NCBI RefSeq assembly: GCF_002980575.1
Contig: NZ_PVBS01000002.1
Location: forward strand, 1,178,001-1,242,000
Length of the DNA stretch: 64,000 nt
Source of the DNA: Sphingobacterium gobiense
Lineage (GTDB): Bacteria; Bacteroidota; Bacteroidia; Sphingobacteriales; Sphingobacteriaceae
Direction: 5' to 3'
The stretch's first letter is position 1; every line of letters begins with the position of its first letter. The notes under the pieces are model-generated. The model did no database searches. It had not been told where the DNA came from and worked only from the letters and a program-made list of their open reading frames with translations. This document shows positions 8,956 to 17,352 of the stretch, piece after piece. The position numbers and the translations under genes are program-made.

Positions 8956-10050
8956 ATGGGTACACTAACTTCGATTGCGACGGCGGTACCTCGATATGGG
9001 CAAAAACAGATGCAGATATTTGAGGTCGTAAAAAAAATACATGCCAACACGGAAGAGGATGAACGCAAACTACGGTTTATGTACAGATCGAGCGGTATCG
9101 ATACCCGTTATTCGGTCGTTCCTGATTTTTGTCCGGACATAGGGGATAGCAAACTTTTGGTCAACGATAGCGACACGACGATCCAGCGAAAGCTTGAAGA
9201 CCGGCTAACGATATACGACGATGAAGCGATTAAATTAGCTGCAGAAGTCGTAGAGAAATGCTTGCCCGATGAGATTGAACGAGATAAGATTACCCATTTG
9301 ATAACCGTCAGCTGCACGGGTGTGAAAGCACCAGGGATAGATATAGGCTTGATTCAACGATTTAATCTGCGGAGTGATATTTGTCGCACCTCTGTAAACT
9401 TCATGGGATGTTATGCGGCTATCCATGGTTTAAAGCAAGCATATTATATTACGGAAAAGGACATCGACGCGAAGGTATTGCTCGTATGCGTAGAACTGTG
9501 TACCCTGCATTTTCAAACTGATCGGACAATCGATAATGTGACCAGTACCATCATTTTCGGAGACGGAGCTGCTGCTGCACTGATAGAAGGCGATAATGCG
9601 CGTACCAGCGGTTGGCAATTAGCAGATTTCTACAGTGAAATAAATTTTGACGGCATTGATGACATGGCCTGGCGGATTTCAGCGAATGGTTTTCTCATGA
9701 CTTTGACCAGCCAGATACCCGCTATATTGGAGCGTACCTGCGATGCGGTCATCGGACGTGCGCTACAACGCTACAATATAGGAAAAGATGACGTGGATCT
9801 ATGGTGTGTACACCCCGGCGGAAAAAAGATACTGGAAGCCATTGAGCGAGGCGCCGATATTACAAAGGAACAACTGAACGCCAGCTACGAGGTGCTTCGC
9901 GATTACGGTAATATGAGTAGCCCAACCGTACTTTTTGTATTGGAAAAAATGATTAGGAACAGCCCACATCGTGCGAAAAAAAAGAATATGGTCGGCATGG
10001 CGTTTGGTCCGGGTTTAACCTTGGAAACTTTTTATCTTTATCATGTCTGA
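8956..10050 (+). CDS. Type III polyketide synthase (chalcone/alkylresorcinol synthase family)
   Basis: Homodimeric ketosynthase that extends an acyl-CoA starter with malonyl-CoA and cyclises the product. From the ATG at 8956 it has 364 residues, the family norm. The catalytic triad is complete: C152 in NFMGCYAA, H286 in LWCVHPGG and N319 in DYGNMSSPT. The terminal AFGPGLTLE loop is present. The open frame reaches back to 8722, but those 78 codons have no family match and cross the promoter, so they are excluded. The gene overlaps the methyltransferase gene by 8 nt. The product may be an alkylresorcinol or alkylpyrone; that is inference. Confidence 0.93.
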   Translation: MGTLTSIATAVPRYGQKQMQIFEVVKKIHANTEEDERKLRFMYRSSGIDTRYSVVPDFCPDIGDSKLLVNDSDTTIQRKLEDRLTIYDDEAIKLAAEVVEKCLPDEIERDKITHLITVSCTGVKAPGIDIGLIQRFNLRSDICRTSVNFMGCYAAIHGLKQAYYITEKDIDAKVLLVCVELCTLHFQTDRTIDNVTSTIIFGDGAAAALIEGDNARTSGWQLADFYSEINFDGIDDMAWRISANGFLMTLTSQIPAILERTCDAVIGRALQRYNIGKDDVDLWCVHPGGKKILEAIERGADITKEQLNASYEVLRDYGNMSSPTVLFVLEKMIRNSPHRAKKKNMVGMAFGPGLTLETFYLYHV

Positions 10051-10744
10051 TTTTCTAAAACGCAGTGACGAAAAGGAATTGTTAGATAATCCGTCGGTTC
10101 CATTTGAGGATATTAAGCAAACCATGCAAGAGCTGGGTACGATTAATACCTGGCTGGGTGGGCATCGCACGACTTTGATGGGCTTAAAGAAGCTATTAAA
10201 TAACAGAACGAAAGTGAGTGTTTGTGAAATTGGTTGTGGAGGAGGCGATAATCTGGCCGTGATTTACAAATGGTGTCAAAAATACCGAATCGAAGCGGAG
10301 CTTACAGGTATCGATATCAATCCGCATGCTATCGCGTATGCGAAGTCACGTTATGGCATATTAGACATTCAGTTCATATGTGACGATTATCGGGCGACTA
10401 GGCTTGCTAAAAAACCGGATATTTTTTTTAACTCACTTTTCTGCCATCATTTTGATGAGGGAGATTTGGTCGAGATGCTGCGTTGGATGCGCGTAAATAG
10501 CCGATACGGCTTTTTTATAAACGACTTACACCGACATCCGTTTGCCTATTACAGCATCAAATGGTTAACAAGACTATTTTCGAAATCTTATCTAGTCAAA
10601 AACGACGCCGCACTATCTGTGCAGCGTGGATTTACGAAAGCAGAGTGGGTCAATCTGTTTGAAAAGGCAGGCCTTGGCGCGGCGACTATAGACTGGCGAT
10701 GGGCTTTCCGATATCTAATTGTGTGTACGAATGGTCGATATTGA
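10043..10744 (+). CDS. SAM-dependent class I methyltransferase
   Basis: A 233-residue enzyme with motif I CEIGCGGGDN (about residues 56-65) and an acidic motif II GIDINPHA near 86, both typical of the Rossmann-fold methyltransferases. The SFNSLFCHHFDEGD-like region and FFINDLHRHP are typical of small-molecule O- or C-methyltransferases related to UbiE/Coq5 types. It overlaps the polyketide synthase by 8 nt and the oxidoreductase by 14 nt. The natural reading is methylation of the polyketide product, as SrsB does for SrsA products in Streptomyces. Confidence 0.88.
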   Translation: MSDFLKRSDEKELLDNPSVPFEDIKQTMQELGTINTWLGGHRTTLMGLKKLLNNRTKVSVCEIGCGGGDNLAVIYKWCQKYRIEAELTGIDINPHAIAYAKSRYGILDIQFICDDYRATRLAKKPDIFFNSLFCHHFDEGDLVEMLRWMRVNSRYGFFINDLHRHPFAYYSIKWLTRLFSKSYLVKNDAALSVQRGFTKAEWVNLFEKAGLGAATIDWRWAFRYLIVCTNGRY

Positions 10745-11864
10745 TTATGATATCGGCATTGTCGGTGCTGGCTTAGCTGGCTTAACCACCGCTATACAGT
10801 TACGGAAAAGGGGTTATTCTGTTGTCATCTTTGAAAAAAACAGTTTTCCTTTTCACCGAGTCTGTGGTGAATACATTAGTTTGGAAAGCTGGGATTACCT
10901 CGTCGATTGTGGTATTGAGCTAGCGGGCATGACGCTACCGGTTATTAAGAATCTACAGGTAAGTACTTTAAGCGGGATATTGTTGAACACGGGTCTCGAT
11001 TTAGGCGGTTTTGGTATTAGCCGTTATACAATAGATGGTTTACTTGCTATGCGTGCTCGGGAGGTAGGGGTAGAGGTTCAGGATAACTGCAAGGTAGACC
11101 ATATGGAAAGGCGTTCAAATTATTATTTGATCCATTCCCCAACTGCAAGTGTCCGGGTTCGGATGGCTATCGGTGCTTTCGGAAAACGTAGTAATATCGA
11201 TGTATATTGGAAGCGCGACTTTATATCGAGGAAACCAAATGCACTCAACAATTACATCGGTATAAAGTATCACATCAAAACCGATTTTCCAGACGATACA
11301 ATCGCGCTACATAATTTTAAGAATGGTTATTGCGGTATTTCTAAAATTGAAGACAACAAATATTGTCTTTGTTATTTGACAACAGCATCTAATTTGCAAG
11401 ACAGCGGCAGTATTAAAGAGATGGAACAGCAGTTTCTATATAAGAATACCTATTTGCGGCAATTGTTTGAACAAAGCGAGTTTCAATATAACCAACCACT
11501 CTCGATTTCTCAGATTTCATTTGATACAAAGGAGCCTGTTTTCGCCCGTACACCACTTATCGGAGACACGTGTGGTATGATAACCCCGCTTTGCGGGAAT
11601 GGCATGAGTATGGCTATGCATAGCGGTAAATTGCTTACCCAACTAGTCGATAAATATTTACAAAAGCAACTCTCACTGGATGGAATGCTAGCAGCATACG
11701 TGGACGAATGGAAGAAGCAGTTCGCTGTACGTCTGCAGGCTGGACGCTTCGTGCAACGCCAATTGGGCAAGGAATGGCGAACGAATCTATTCATATCGTT
11801 GCTGAAAAAATTCCCTGCCATAACAAATCGGATCATAGAAAAAACGCACGGTAAAAACTTCTGA
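10731..11864 (+). CDS. FAD-dependent oxidoreductase (geranylgeranyl reductase / monooxygenase type)
   Basis: A 377-residue flavoprotein. The N-terminal dinucleotide-binding motif GIVGAGLAGL is followed by FEKNSFPFHRVCGEYIS. The second FAD contact is in GDTCGMITPLCGNGMSMA. Both are typical of the geranylgeranyl-reductase-like and aromatic-hydroxylase flavoproteins. ATG at 10731 is chosen over an in-frame TTG at 10719. It overlaps the methyltransferase gene by 14 nt and is followed by a strong terminator, so it ends the operon. Hydroxylation or quinone formation on a phenolic polyketide is likely by analogy to SrsC. This is not shown by the sequence. Confidence 0.88.
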   Translation: MVDIDYDIGIVGAGLAGLTTAIQLRKRGYSVVIFEKNSFPFHRVCGEYISLESWDYLVDCGIELAGMTLPVIKNLQVSTLSGILLNTGLDLGGFGISRYTIDGLLAMRAREVGVEVQDNCKVDHMERRSNYYLIHSPTASVRVRMAIGAFGKRSNIDVYWKRDFISRKPNALNNYIGIKYHIKTDFPDDTIALHNFKNGYCGISKIEDNKYCLCYLTTASNLQDSGSIKEMEQQFLYKNTYLRQLFEQSEFQYNQPLSISQISFDTKEPVFARTPLIGDTCGMITPLCGNGMSMAMHSGKLLTQLVDKYLQKQLSLDGMLAAYVDEWKKQFAVRLQAGRFVQRQLGKEWRTNLFISLLKKFPAITNRIIEKTHGKNF

Positions 11865-11870
11865 GTTATA

Positions 11871-11907
11871 AAAAAGGCGAACGGGATAGTTTTCCGTTCG
11901 CCTTTTT
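11871..11907. terminator. Bidirectional terminator
   Basis: AAAAAGGCGAACGG and CCGTTCGCCTTTTT form a perfect 14-bp stem with a 9-nt loop, with A- and T-runs on either side. It serves the polyketide operon on + and the FKBP gene on -. Confidence 0.92.
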
Positions 11908-11926
11908 AAATAAAATAACTAAAAAA

Positions 11927-12889
11927 TTAATTTGCAGCTGTTGAATCTGCCGGAGCTTCTTTTGGTCCAGGTACAATATCAACCAATTCCACATCAAATA
12001 CCAGTGGGGCATATGGAGGAATCTTGCCGCCACCACGTTCACCGTATCCGATGCTTGATGGAACTAATAACGTTGCTTTAGAGCCTTTGCTCAATAACTG
12101 TAAACCTTCTGTCCATCCTTGGATAACAGGATCATGGCCTACACGGAAACGGATAGGCTCATATTGGCGCATTGGATTAAATACATTTTCTTTTTTTGCG
12201 ACGTCGGCATCATTAGTGTCAAAGATTGTACCCGATACAAGTGAACCAGTGTAGTTAACTACTACTGTGTCTCCTAGAGCTGGCTTGTTTCCGGAACCTT
12301 CTTCTTTTACTACATATTGTAAACCGGAATCTGTTTTCTTAGGGTCCAACTTATTTTTCGCTATGTAGTTTGCCAATTTACCTTCTTCAGCTTGTTTCAG
12401 CGTTTCGATTTCTGTTTTGAAATATTCGTCGACTTGTGCATACATGGCAGAATCCGTCAAATCTCCTTTTTTGAAGTGCTTTCTTACCTTTACCTTGAAG
12501 GTAGCGTATTTGTCTGCAAATTCTGGTTTCGGCTGCCCAGTTTTTGCAGCCATAGTATCTAAGTCCAAACGGAAAATAGCGCTATCGCCTTCTCCTAACA
12601 TTTTGAACATGGAATTATAATCACCAGCATATAAGCCTGGGATAGAATCTGGAGCAATATTGACGATTTGAGGTAAACCGATGTCGTATGTGCTTTGCAA
12701 TAAGGAGTCCTTACGATCTGATGTTACGATCATGTCTACCGATAATAAATCGCCTGGCTGCGCTTTTTCTGCTCCTGCGTCTTTAACAATGTTATATTCA
12801 AGACCGCCATCGCCTTTCTTGAAATTTTGGCAACTGGTTGTAGCTAGTAAGCCTACAGCGGCCGAAAGGAATAAAATTGATTTCTTCAT
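11927..12889 (-). CDS. FKBP-type peptidyl-prolyl isomerase lipoprotein
   Basis: Envelope-located prolyl isomerase and chaperone. A lipoprotein signal ends in LLATTSC with the lipidated C20. Residues about 28-140 look like a degenerate FKBP-like domain. A helical linker follows (about 145-180), then a canonical FKBP domain (about 185-310). The latter has GDTVVVNYTGSL, VIQGWTEGLQLLSKG and SIGYGERGGGKIPP. The gene lies 19 nt after the DHH phosphoesterase gene on the same strand and is probably co-transcribed with it. Substrates are unknown. Confidence 0.92.
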   Translation of the reverse strand: MKKSILFLSAAVGLLATTSCQNFKKGDGGLEYNIVKDAGAEKAQPGDLLSVDMIVTSDRKDSLLQSTYDIGLPQIVNIAPDSIPGLYAGDYNSMFKMLGEGDSAIFRLDLDTMAAKTGQPKPEFADKYATFKVKVRKHFKKGDLTDSAMYAQVDEYFKTEIETLKQAEEGKLANYIAKNKLDPKKTDSGLQYVVKEEGSGNKPALGDTVVVNYTGSLVSGTIFDTNDADVAKKENVFNPMRQYEPIRFRVGHDPVIQGWTEGLQLLSKGSKATLLVPSSIGYGERGGGKIPPYAPLVFDVELVDIVPGPKEAPADSTAAN

Positions 12890-12908
12890 TCTGATATAGT
12901 CACTTAAG

Positions 12909-13919
12909 TTATGTTGTTAATATTTCTTTATATGCAGGCAATATAGATTTGAACTTGTTTACCACTTGGCTGAGTTGTTCTGTCGAACTTCCTCCCGCAG
13001 CGTTTAAATGTCCTCCTCCGTTAAAGTATTTTTTACAAATTTCATTACATGGAATTTCTCCAGTCGACCGCAAAGATAATTTAATTAATTCAGTTCTGTC
13101 AATAAATAACGCTGCTAATCGGATACCTTTAACAGACAAGGCGTAGTTTACCAGTCCTTCCGTATCACCCGTGGTCACTTGGAACTGTTCTAAATCCTCT
13201 TTTGTAACAGCGAATACTGCCGTGTTATACTCGGGGATAACTTCCAGGCAGTTTAATAGGCAATAACCCAAAAATTTTAATCGATTTTCAGTAGAGCTAT
13301 TGTAAACGTGTTCGTGAATTTCCCAGTTCTTAGCTCCCGATTCGATAAGTTTAGAGATAATTAAATGTACCGCCGCAGTGGTGGAGCGAAAGCGAAATGA
13401 ACCGGTATCTGTCATGATGCCTGCATATAGGCAAGTAGCAATTTCCGGTGTTATACCCGCTACGTCGTCACAGGCGTCGGTGATAAATGTATAGACCAGT
13501 TGGGCGGTAGCTGCGGCCGTAGCATCCCAATAGCTGAGGGACGCAAAATCTTCAGGATCCAAATGGTGGTCTATCATCCATTTTTGACCTTTTGCGGCGC
13601 GAAGAACAGGTTCCAAAATATTGGTACGGCTAAGTACACTGTAATCCAAGCAAAAGATAATATCGGCATCTTGTATAAGACGTTCTGCCCGCATTGTTTC
13701 ATTCGGAAAGATAATAACGTCGTCACGCCCTGGCATCCAGTTTAGGAAGTCTGGGAAATCAGATGATAATACGACTTCTACTTGGTGACCTTTCGTTTTT
13801 AGCCAATGATATAAACCTAAAGAAGAGCCTAGTGCGTCTCCATCGGGTTTGTGATGAGTGGTGATAACGATATTCTTAGGTTGGGCCAGTAAATGTAAAT
13901 TATTTTCTCCTGTCAGCAT
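12909..13919 (-). CDS. DHH-family phosphoesterase (NrnA-like oligoribonuclease / pAp phosphatase)
   Basis: Cytoplasmic metal-dependent phosphoesterase. The N-terminal DHH domain contains HHKPDGDALGSS near residue 22, a CLDYS acidic site, and MIDHHLDPE near 115. The C-terminal DHHA1 domain ends with the substrate motif GGGHLNAAGG near 307. The 336-residue length fits NrnA-type enzymes, which degrade short RNA and dephosphorylate pAp. Exact specificity is inferred from family. It has its own good promoter and is followed by the FKBP lipoprotein gene. Confidence 0.92.
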   Translation of the reverse strand: MLTGENNLHLLAQPKNIVITTHHKPDGDALGSSLGLYHWLKTKGHQVEVVLSSDFPDFLNWMPGRDDVIIFPNETMRAERLIQDADIIFCLDYSVLSRTNILEPVLRAAKGQKWMIDHHLDPEDFASLSYWDATAAATAQLVYTFITDACDDVAGITPEIATCLYAGIMTDTGSFRFRSTTAAVHLIISKLIESGAKNWEIHEHVYNSSTENRLKFLGYCLLNCLEVIPEYNTAVFAVTKEDLEQFQVTTGDTEGLVNYALSVKGIRLAALFIDRTELIKLSLRSTGEIPCNEICKKYFNGGGHLNAAGGSSTEQLSQVVNKFKSILPAYKEILTT

Positions 13920-13935
13920 AAATCTTATAAGTGTG

Positions 13936-13965
13936 CAAACCTACTATTATTTTGCGGGTTGCAAA
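13936..13965 (-). promoter_or_regulatory. Promoter of the DHH-FKBP operon
   Basis: On the minus strand, TTTG (13962-13965) and TAGGTTTG (13936-13943) are separated by 18 bp, matching the Bacteroidota -33/-7 pair. The ATG follows 16 nt later. Confidence 0.7.
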
Positions 13966-14034
13966 AATTTTTACTATTATCTCTTTCTTAAAAAATGTTA
14001 AGATTTGTAAATTGTGGGGCAGCTTAATGTCCGC

Positions 14035-16656
14035 TTAATGTTTGAATGCATATAATTTTCGGTCCCGTCTGACACAAAGCAAGTAGGTCGTACTATTGTA
14101 GTCGATTTTACCATAATAGAAATTCGGTAGCGCTTCAATAGGAAAACCATCCTGTATTGAGCCCTTTTCATCAAACAGATAAACAAGATAATTTTTACGA
14201 GAAGCAACTCCTAGTAAATAGTTATTTGAACGATCTGTAAAATACTGCGGACGGTCGTTTATCTCCTGCGTAAATGTAAAATCGAATAATGTGCCGTTAT
14301 CCTGTATATTTTTTATCAGCAAGTGTTTTTGGTCGATAATCGCCATACGATACGCGATACCATCCGCGTTCGGAAAATACGAAATCAAAGATTGGGTTCC
14401 TCCTTGTTCCAGCTTTGTGGATTTCGGTTCTTCGTTAAAATCTATAGTAAAAGAAACCTGAGCAGTATCAATGGCATACACCGCGGGTCGGTTCTGTTCC
14501 AACTTGGTAATCGCTATAGGGTTTTTAAACTGACTGTCTGCTATAACTTCTTCTTTAAGAAGATTCCCTTGCGCATCGAATTGATAAAAATGACCATTTT
14601 CTGTCCCTACAAAAACTTGATTGCTGTGTACTTTGATATCAAATAATATTTTTCCATCCAGCTGCTTATCACCCCAGTTTTCCACCTTTTTTCCGTCTGC
14701 TGTGTACACCAGTAAATCACGGCCTGCAGGAATGAAGATCAACTGTTCGCCACCAACGTTGCTAATCGTAGGCGTATAGGTCGGTTCGCTATCCATCCCT
14801 AATGAAAAACCGGGCAAAGAATGACCCTCTGGGTCAAATCGATAAAGCCTGTTTCGGTCCGTTACTAACACAATGGATCGGTCATCCAATTGTTGAGCTT
14901 CACCAACTATACGTCCGTGGAATACGGTAGACCAAAGTTTAATACCCGATGGGCTAATAGCGTGCACAGAATGATCTTGCTCTTGAATCAAAATAAATTG
15001 GCTGGTATCCGAATGTTCAAAAACTTGCGGTGCGGTAATCGGCCGATTGTTAAACGCATACACCCAGTCGGCTGTTGCACCCAATGCATTTTTACTTTTG
15101 TACACACCGTAAATACTAGATTGGAAATTACCATTATTACCCGCTATCTGAATAGACCAGGAATAAAAATCTTGATAACCGAAATCGTTCTTATCACGAA
15201 AACTTTTGCTATAGGCCGATTTGAGCAGATTGTTAATAGTAGCTGATGATGCGCTTGTGCGAACGAAACAGGTGATATTGGCTTCGTTTCCCTGTATTCT
15301 CTCTGAATTTTTGAAACCTAATGTGTTGGTCAATAGGTTGGCACCTCTCCAATCACGTTGATACGCAGTCAATAGGCTTTGGTATTTGGCCAGCACGAGA
15401 ATATTCCCTACACGCAAGAAGAATGGACGGGTGAACGATTTGAGCGGATCGCCATAAAGAGCGTATGGAATATTCGAATGGTCTAATCGATAGAGAGAAT
15501 CCGATATCCTCGTGGCCATAGATGAAATGAATGCATCTAGCTTCGTAGAATCGGCGACCGAAATAAAAGCTAATTCAGTTTGGTTACTTTGTTCTACCAA
15601 AGCAAATTCTCGTCCAAAAATAGGACGTATATCCTCTTCAAAAGAAACATCTTTGCTTTTTTTCATTTCAGCAAACTGTGCCTGCAGCTGTACAAGTTCG
15701 TTCCGCCGTTTTAACAACGCTAGTAGATCTTTTTGGAATCTGTCGGAATCGCTGATAGCGAAAGAGAGGTAAGAAGCAGTGTTTTCGGGGAAATAATTAT
15801 ACAACGTCTGTGACGTTTTCCCCTGATTTCCGAACAGTTCGATGTAGTTTTCTTTGTTATGCTCCGTCTTGCTTTCGCCGCTCAATATAAGGGCATCATT
15901 CTTGAAACTTAGATTCCATGCGGATTGCCCGCCGAGGTTGTTGAACAATTTGATGAAATGGCCTGCCTTTCTGCGCATGAGGTGAGCTGCGATACGGGGT
16001 ATCTGTTCATGAACAAAATACACACTGAGGGGAGAATTTCGGCTGTTATTTTCTACAAAAAAATCAATTTCGTCTTTCTCCAATTTGGGAGCGTGTTTGT
16101 CCATAACCTTATATAATAGACTATCCGAAAAGGAAGCAAAGAAAATGTTTTCATGATATACAATATGAAATACAGAATCCTTACCCCCCCTATCGAGGCT
16201 GTAGATACGGCTTTCAAGCGTGTCTTTTTGCCTGACGGTGTAGGTAGAAGTGACTTCCTTTAAGAACGAAGAAATGGTCTCCCTATCCATCGACGTTGAC
16301 GTGGGGATAGTAAACAAGGTAGCAATTGTTTCTTTTTCTGGATGAAAAGAAACGTATAGGTCGGCTTCATTTACATAAGGTTGGATCATAGAATGTCTAA
16401 GGAGCTTAGCCTTTAACGTCTGCCATTGCTCAAATTCCTGTCTTCCAGCTATGGCTTCGAAGATTTCAAAGTCCTTGAAAATGTTGTCGGTAGTGGCGTC
16501 GTTTTTAAAGGTGGTAACCAGAAACGTTTCTTTGGGGAGGAAAGTGAGCGGCCGGAGCGTTTCTTTTTTCTCTCCTTCTAAATCTGCAAAATAATATAGG
16601 GAAGCACCAATAATGGCGACAAACAATAAAATGGTAATGATAATCGTATTTCTCAT
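14035..16656 (-). CDS. Large membrane-anchored protein, DUF3352-like with C-terminal propeller-like region
   Basis: An 873-residue protein with a single N-terminal membrane segment (about residues 3-24); the remainder is predicted to face the periplasm. Residues about 30-480 resemble the DUF3352 type: FLPKETFLVTTF at the start, ASYLSFAISDSD, and repeated LxxxI segments. From about 500 to the end the sequence is rich in short strand repeats such as QVFVGTENGHFYQFDAQGN, as in PQQ-like or WD-like propellers. No catalytic motif was recognised. ATG at 16656, with AGAGG upstream, is preferred to an in-frame TTG at 16665. It is transcribed alone from a promoter segment that is duplicated at 41666. 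Confidence 0.85.
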   Translation of the reverse strand: MRNTIIITILLFVAIIGASLYYFADLEGEKKETLRPLTFLPKETFLVTTFKNDATTDNIFKDFEIFEAIAGRQEFEQWQTLKAKLLRHSMIQPYVNEADLYVSFHPEKETIATLFTIPTSTSMDRETISSFLKEVTSTYTVRQKDTLESRIYSLDRGGKDSVFHIVYHENIFFASFSDSLLYKVMDKHAPKLEKDEIDFFVENNSRNSPLSVYFVHEQIPRIAAHLMRRKAGHFIKLFNNLGGQSAWNLSFKNDALILSGESKTEHNKENYIELFGNQGKTSQTLYNYFPENTASYLSFAISDSDRFQKDLLALLKRRNELVQLQAQFAEMKKSKDVSFEEDIRPIFGREFALVEQSNQTELAFISVADSTKLDAFISSMATRISDSLYRLDHSNIPYALYGDPLKSFTRPFFLRVGNILVLAKYQSLLTAYQRDWRGANLLTNTLGFKNSERIQGNEANITCFVRTSASSATINNLLKSAYSKSFRDKNDFGYQDFYSWSIQIAGNNGNFQSSIYGVYKSKNALGATADWVYAFNNRPITAPQVFEHSDTSQFILIQEQDHSVHAISPSGIKLWSTVFHGRIVGEAQQLDDRSIVLVTDRNRLYRFDPEGHSLPGFSLGMDSEPTYTPTISNVGGEQLIFIPAGRDLLVYTADGKKVENWGDKQLDGKILFDIKVHSNQVFVGTENGHFYQFDAQGNLLKEEVIADSQFKNPIAITKLEQNRPAVYAIDTAQVSFTIDFNEEPKSTKLEQGGTQSLISYFPNADGIAYRMAIIDQKHLLIKNIQDNGTLFDFTFTQEINDRPQYFTDRSNNYLLGVASRKNYLVYLFDEKGSIQDGFPIEALPNFYYGKIDYNSTTYLLCVRRDRKLYAFKH

Positions 16657-16678
16657 CAAACGCAACCTCTAACGGATT

Positions 16679-16760
16679 CAAACCTAAATAAAAAGCTTTG
16701 CATTCACGAACCAGATGTTAAATGGGCTCATGCAAGCGTTTAAAAATAAACAAAAATGCA
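16679..16760 (-). repeat. 82-nt duplicated promoter segment, copy 1
   Basis: About 72 of 82 positions match 41666-41747, with no gap. Both copies lie on the minus strand directly upstream of a gene, and both end with the -7 box TAGGTTTG (here 16679-16686, 22 nt before the ATG at 16656). A conserved GTTCGTGAATGCAAAGC block covers the -33 zone. Weaker similarity continues for roughly 50 nt further upstream. Confidence 0.8.
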
Positions 16761-16804
16761 TAATACCAAGATATAAAAATTATCGCGGCTAATTCATTTT
16801 GTTT

Positions 16805-16865
16805 GCAATTTAATTGCGTATCAGTGTTTTATATTTGTTCGACTTCAAGTTTTCCAAATTGGAAA
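16805..16865 (+). promoter_or_regulatory. Promoter region with two inverted repeats, upstream of DUF423 gene
   Basis: GCAATTTAATTGC (16805-16817) and TTTCCAAATTGGAAA (16851-16865) are odd palindromes that flank a -7-type box TATATTTG (16830-16837). They could be operator sites. The leader to the ATG at 16956 would be about 115 nt. Confidence 0.4.
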
Positions 16866-16955
16866 TTTGTTTTGTAAAATTTAAAATACAATATGTGGTA
16901 TATTTTATTACATTTATACCCACGGAAGAAATATCACTTGAATACAATCTCTTTT

Positions 16956-17345
16956 ATGAATAAACAAATTATACTGATAGCTTCTTTGTTCGGGTTGACG
17001 GCCGTAATATTAGGGGCATTCGGAGCACATGGCTTAGAAGGGAAAATTAGCGATTATCATCTGGAAACATGGAAAACAGCAAACCAGTATCACTTTTATC
17101 ATACTTTTGCCTTGCTCTTCTTATCGACTTTTTCCAGGGCTAAGAACGCCTCTATACGTATTTCTTTTATTGCATTTACAATTGGTATGCTATTGTTTTC
17201 GGGATCGCTATACCTGTTAAGTGTCCGTTCATTAATCGGAATAGACGGGTTGGGGTGGTTAGGGCCAGTGACACCGCTCGGCGGACTTTGCTTTATGGTA
17301 GGATGGGTAGGGTTGTTTGTGGCTGCTGTCCGGAATCGGTCTTAA
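16956..17345 (+). CDS. DUF423 family membrane protein
   Basis: A 129-residue protein with four hydrophobic segments (about residues 4-24, 45-62, 70-90 and 100-125). The N-terminus shows GAFGAHGLEGKI, and HTFALLF follows, both hallmarks of DUF423 (YgdD-type) proteins, whose function is unknown. The frame opens at 16893, but the first 21 codons do not fit the family. The ATG at 16956, which begins MNKQIILIASLFG, gives the normal length. It is monocistronic; the composite repeat element begins 7 nt after the stop. Confidence 0.9.
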   Translation: MNKQIILIASLFGLTAVILGAFGAHGLEGKISDYHLETWKTANQYHFYHTFALLFLSTFSRAKNASIRISFIAFTIGMLLFSGSLYLLSVRSLIGIDGLGWLGPVTPLGGLCFMVGWVGLFVAAVRNRS

Positions 17346-17352
17346 GTTTTAT

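Noticed and set aside
8760..9068. Minus-strand ORF with a hydrophobic stretch, possible decayed membrane protein
   Set aside because: It overlaps the start of the PKS gene, has no recognisable motif and could arise from AT-rich sequence; no sign of a real start site.
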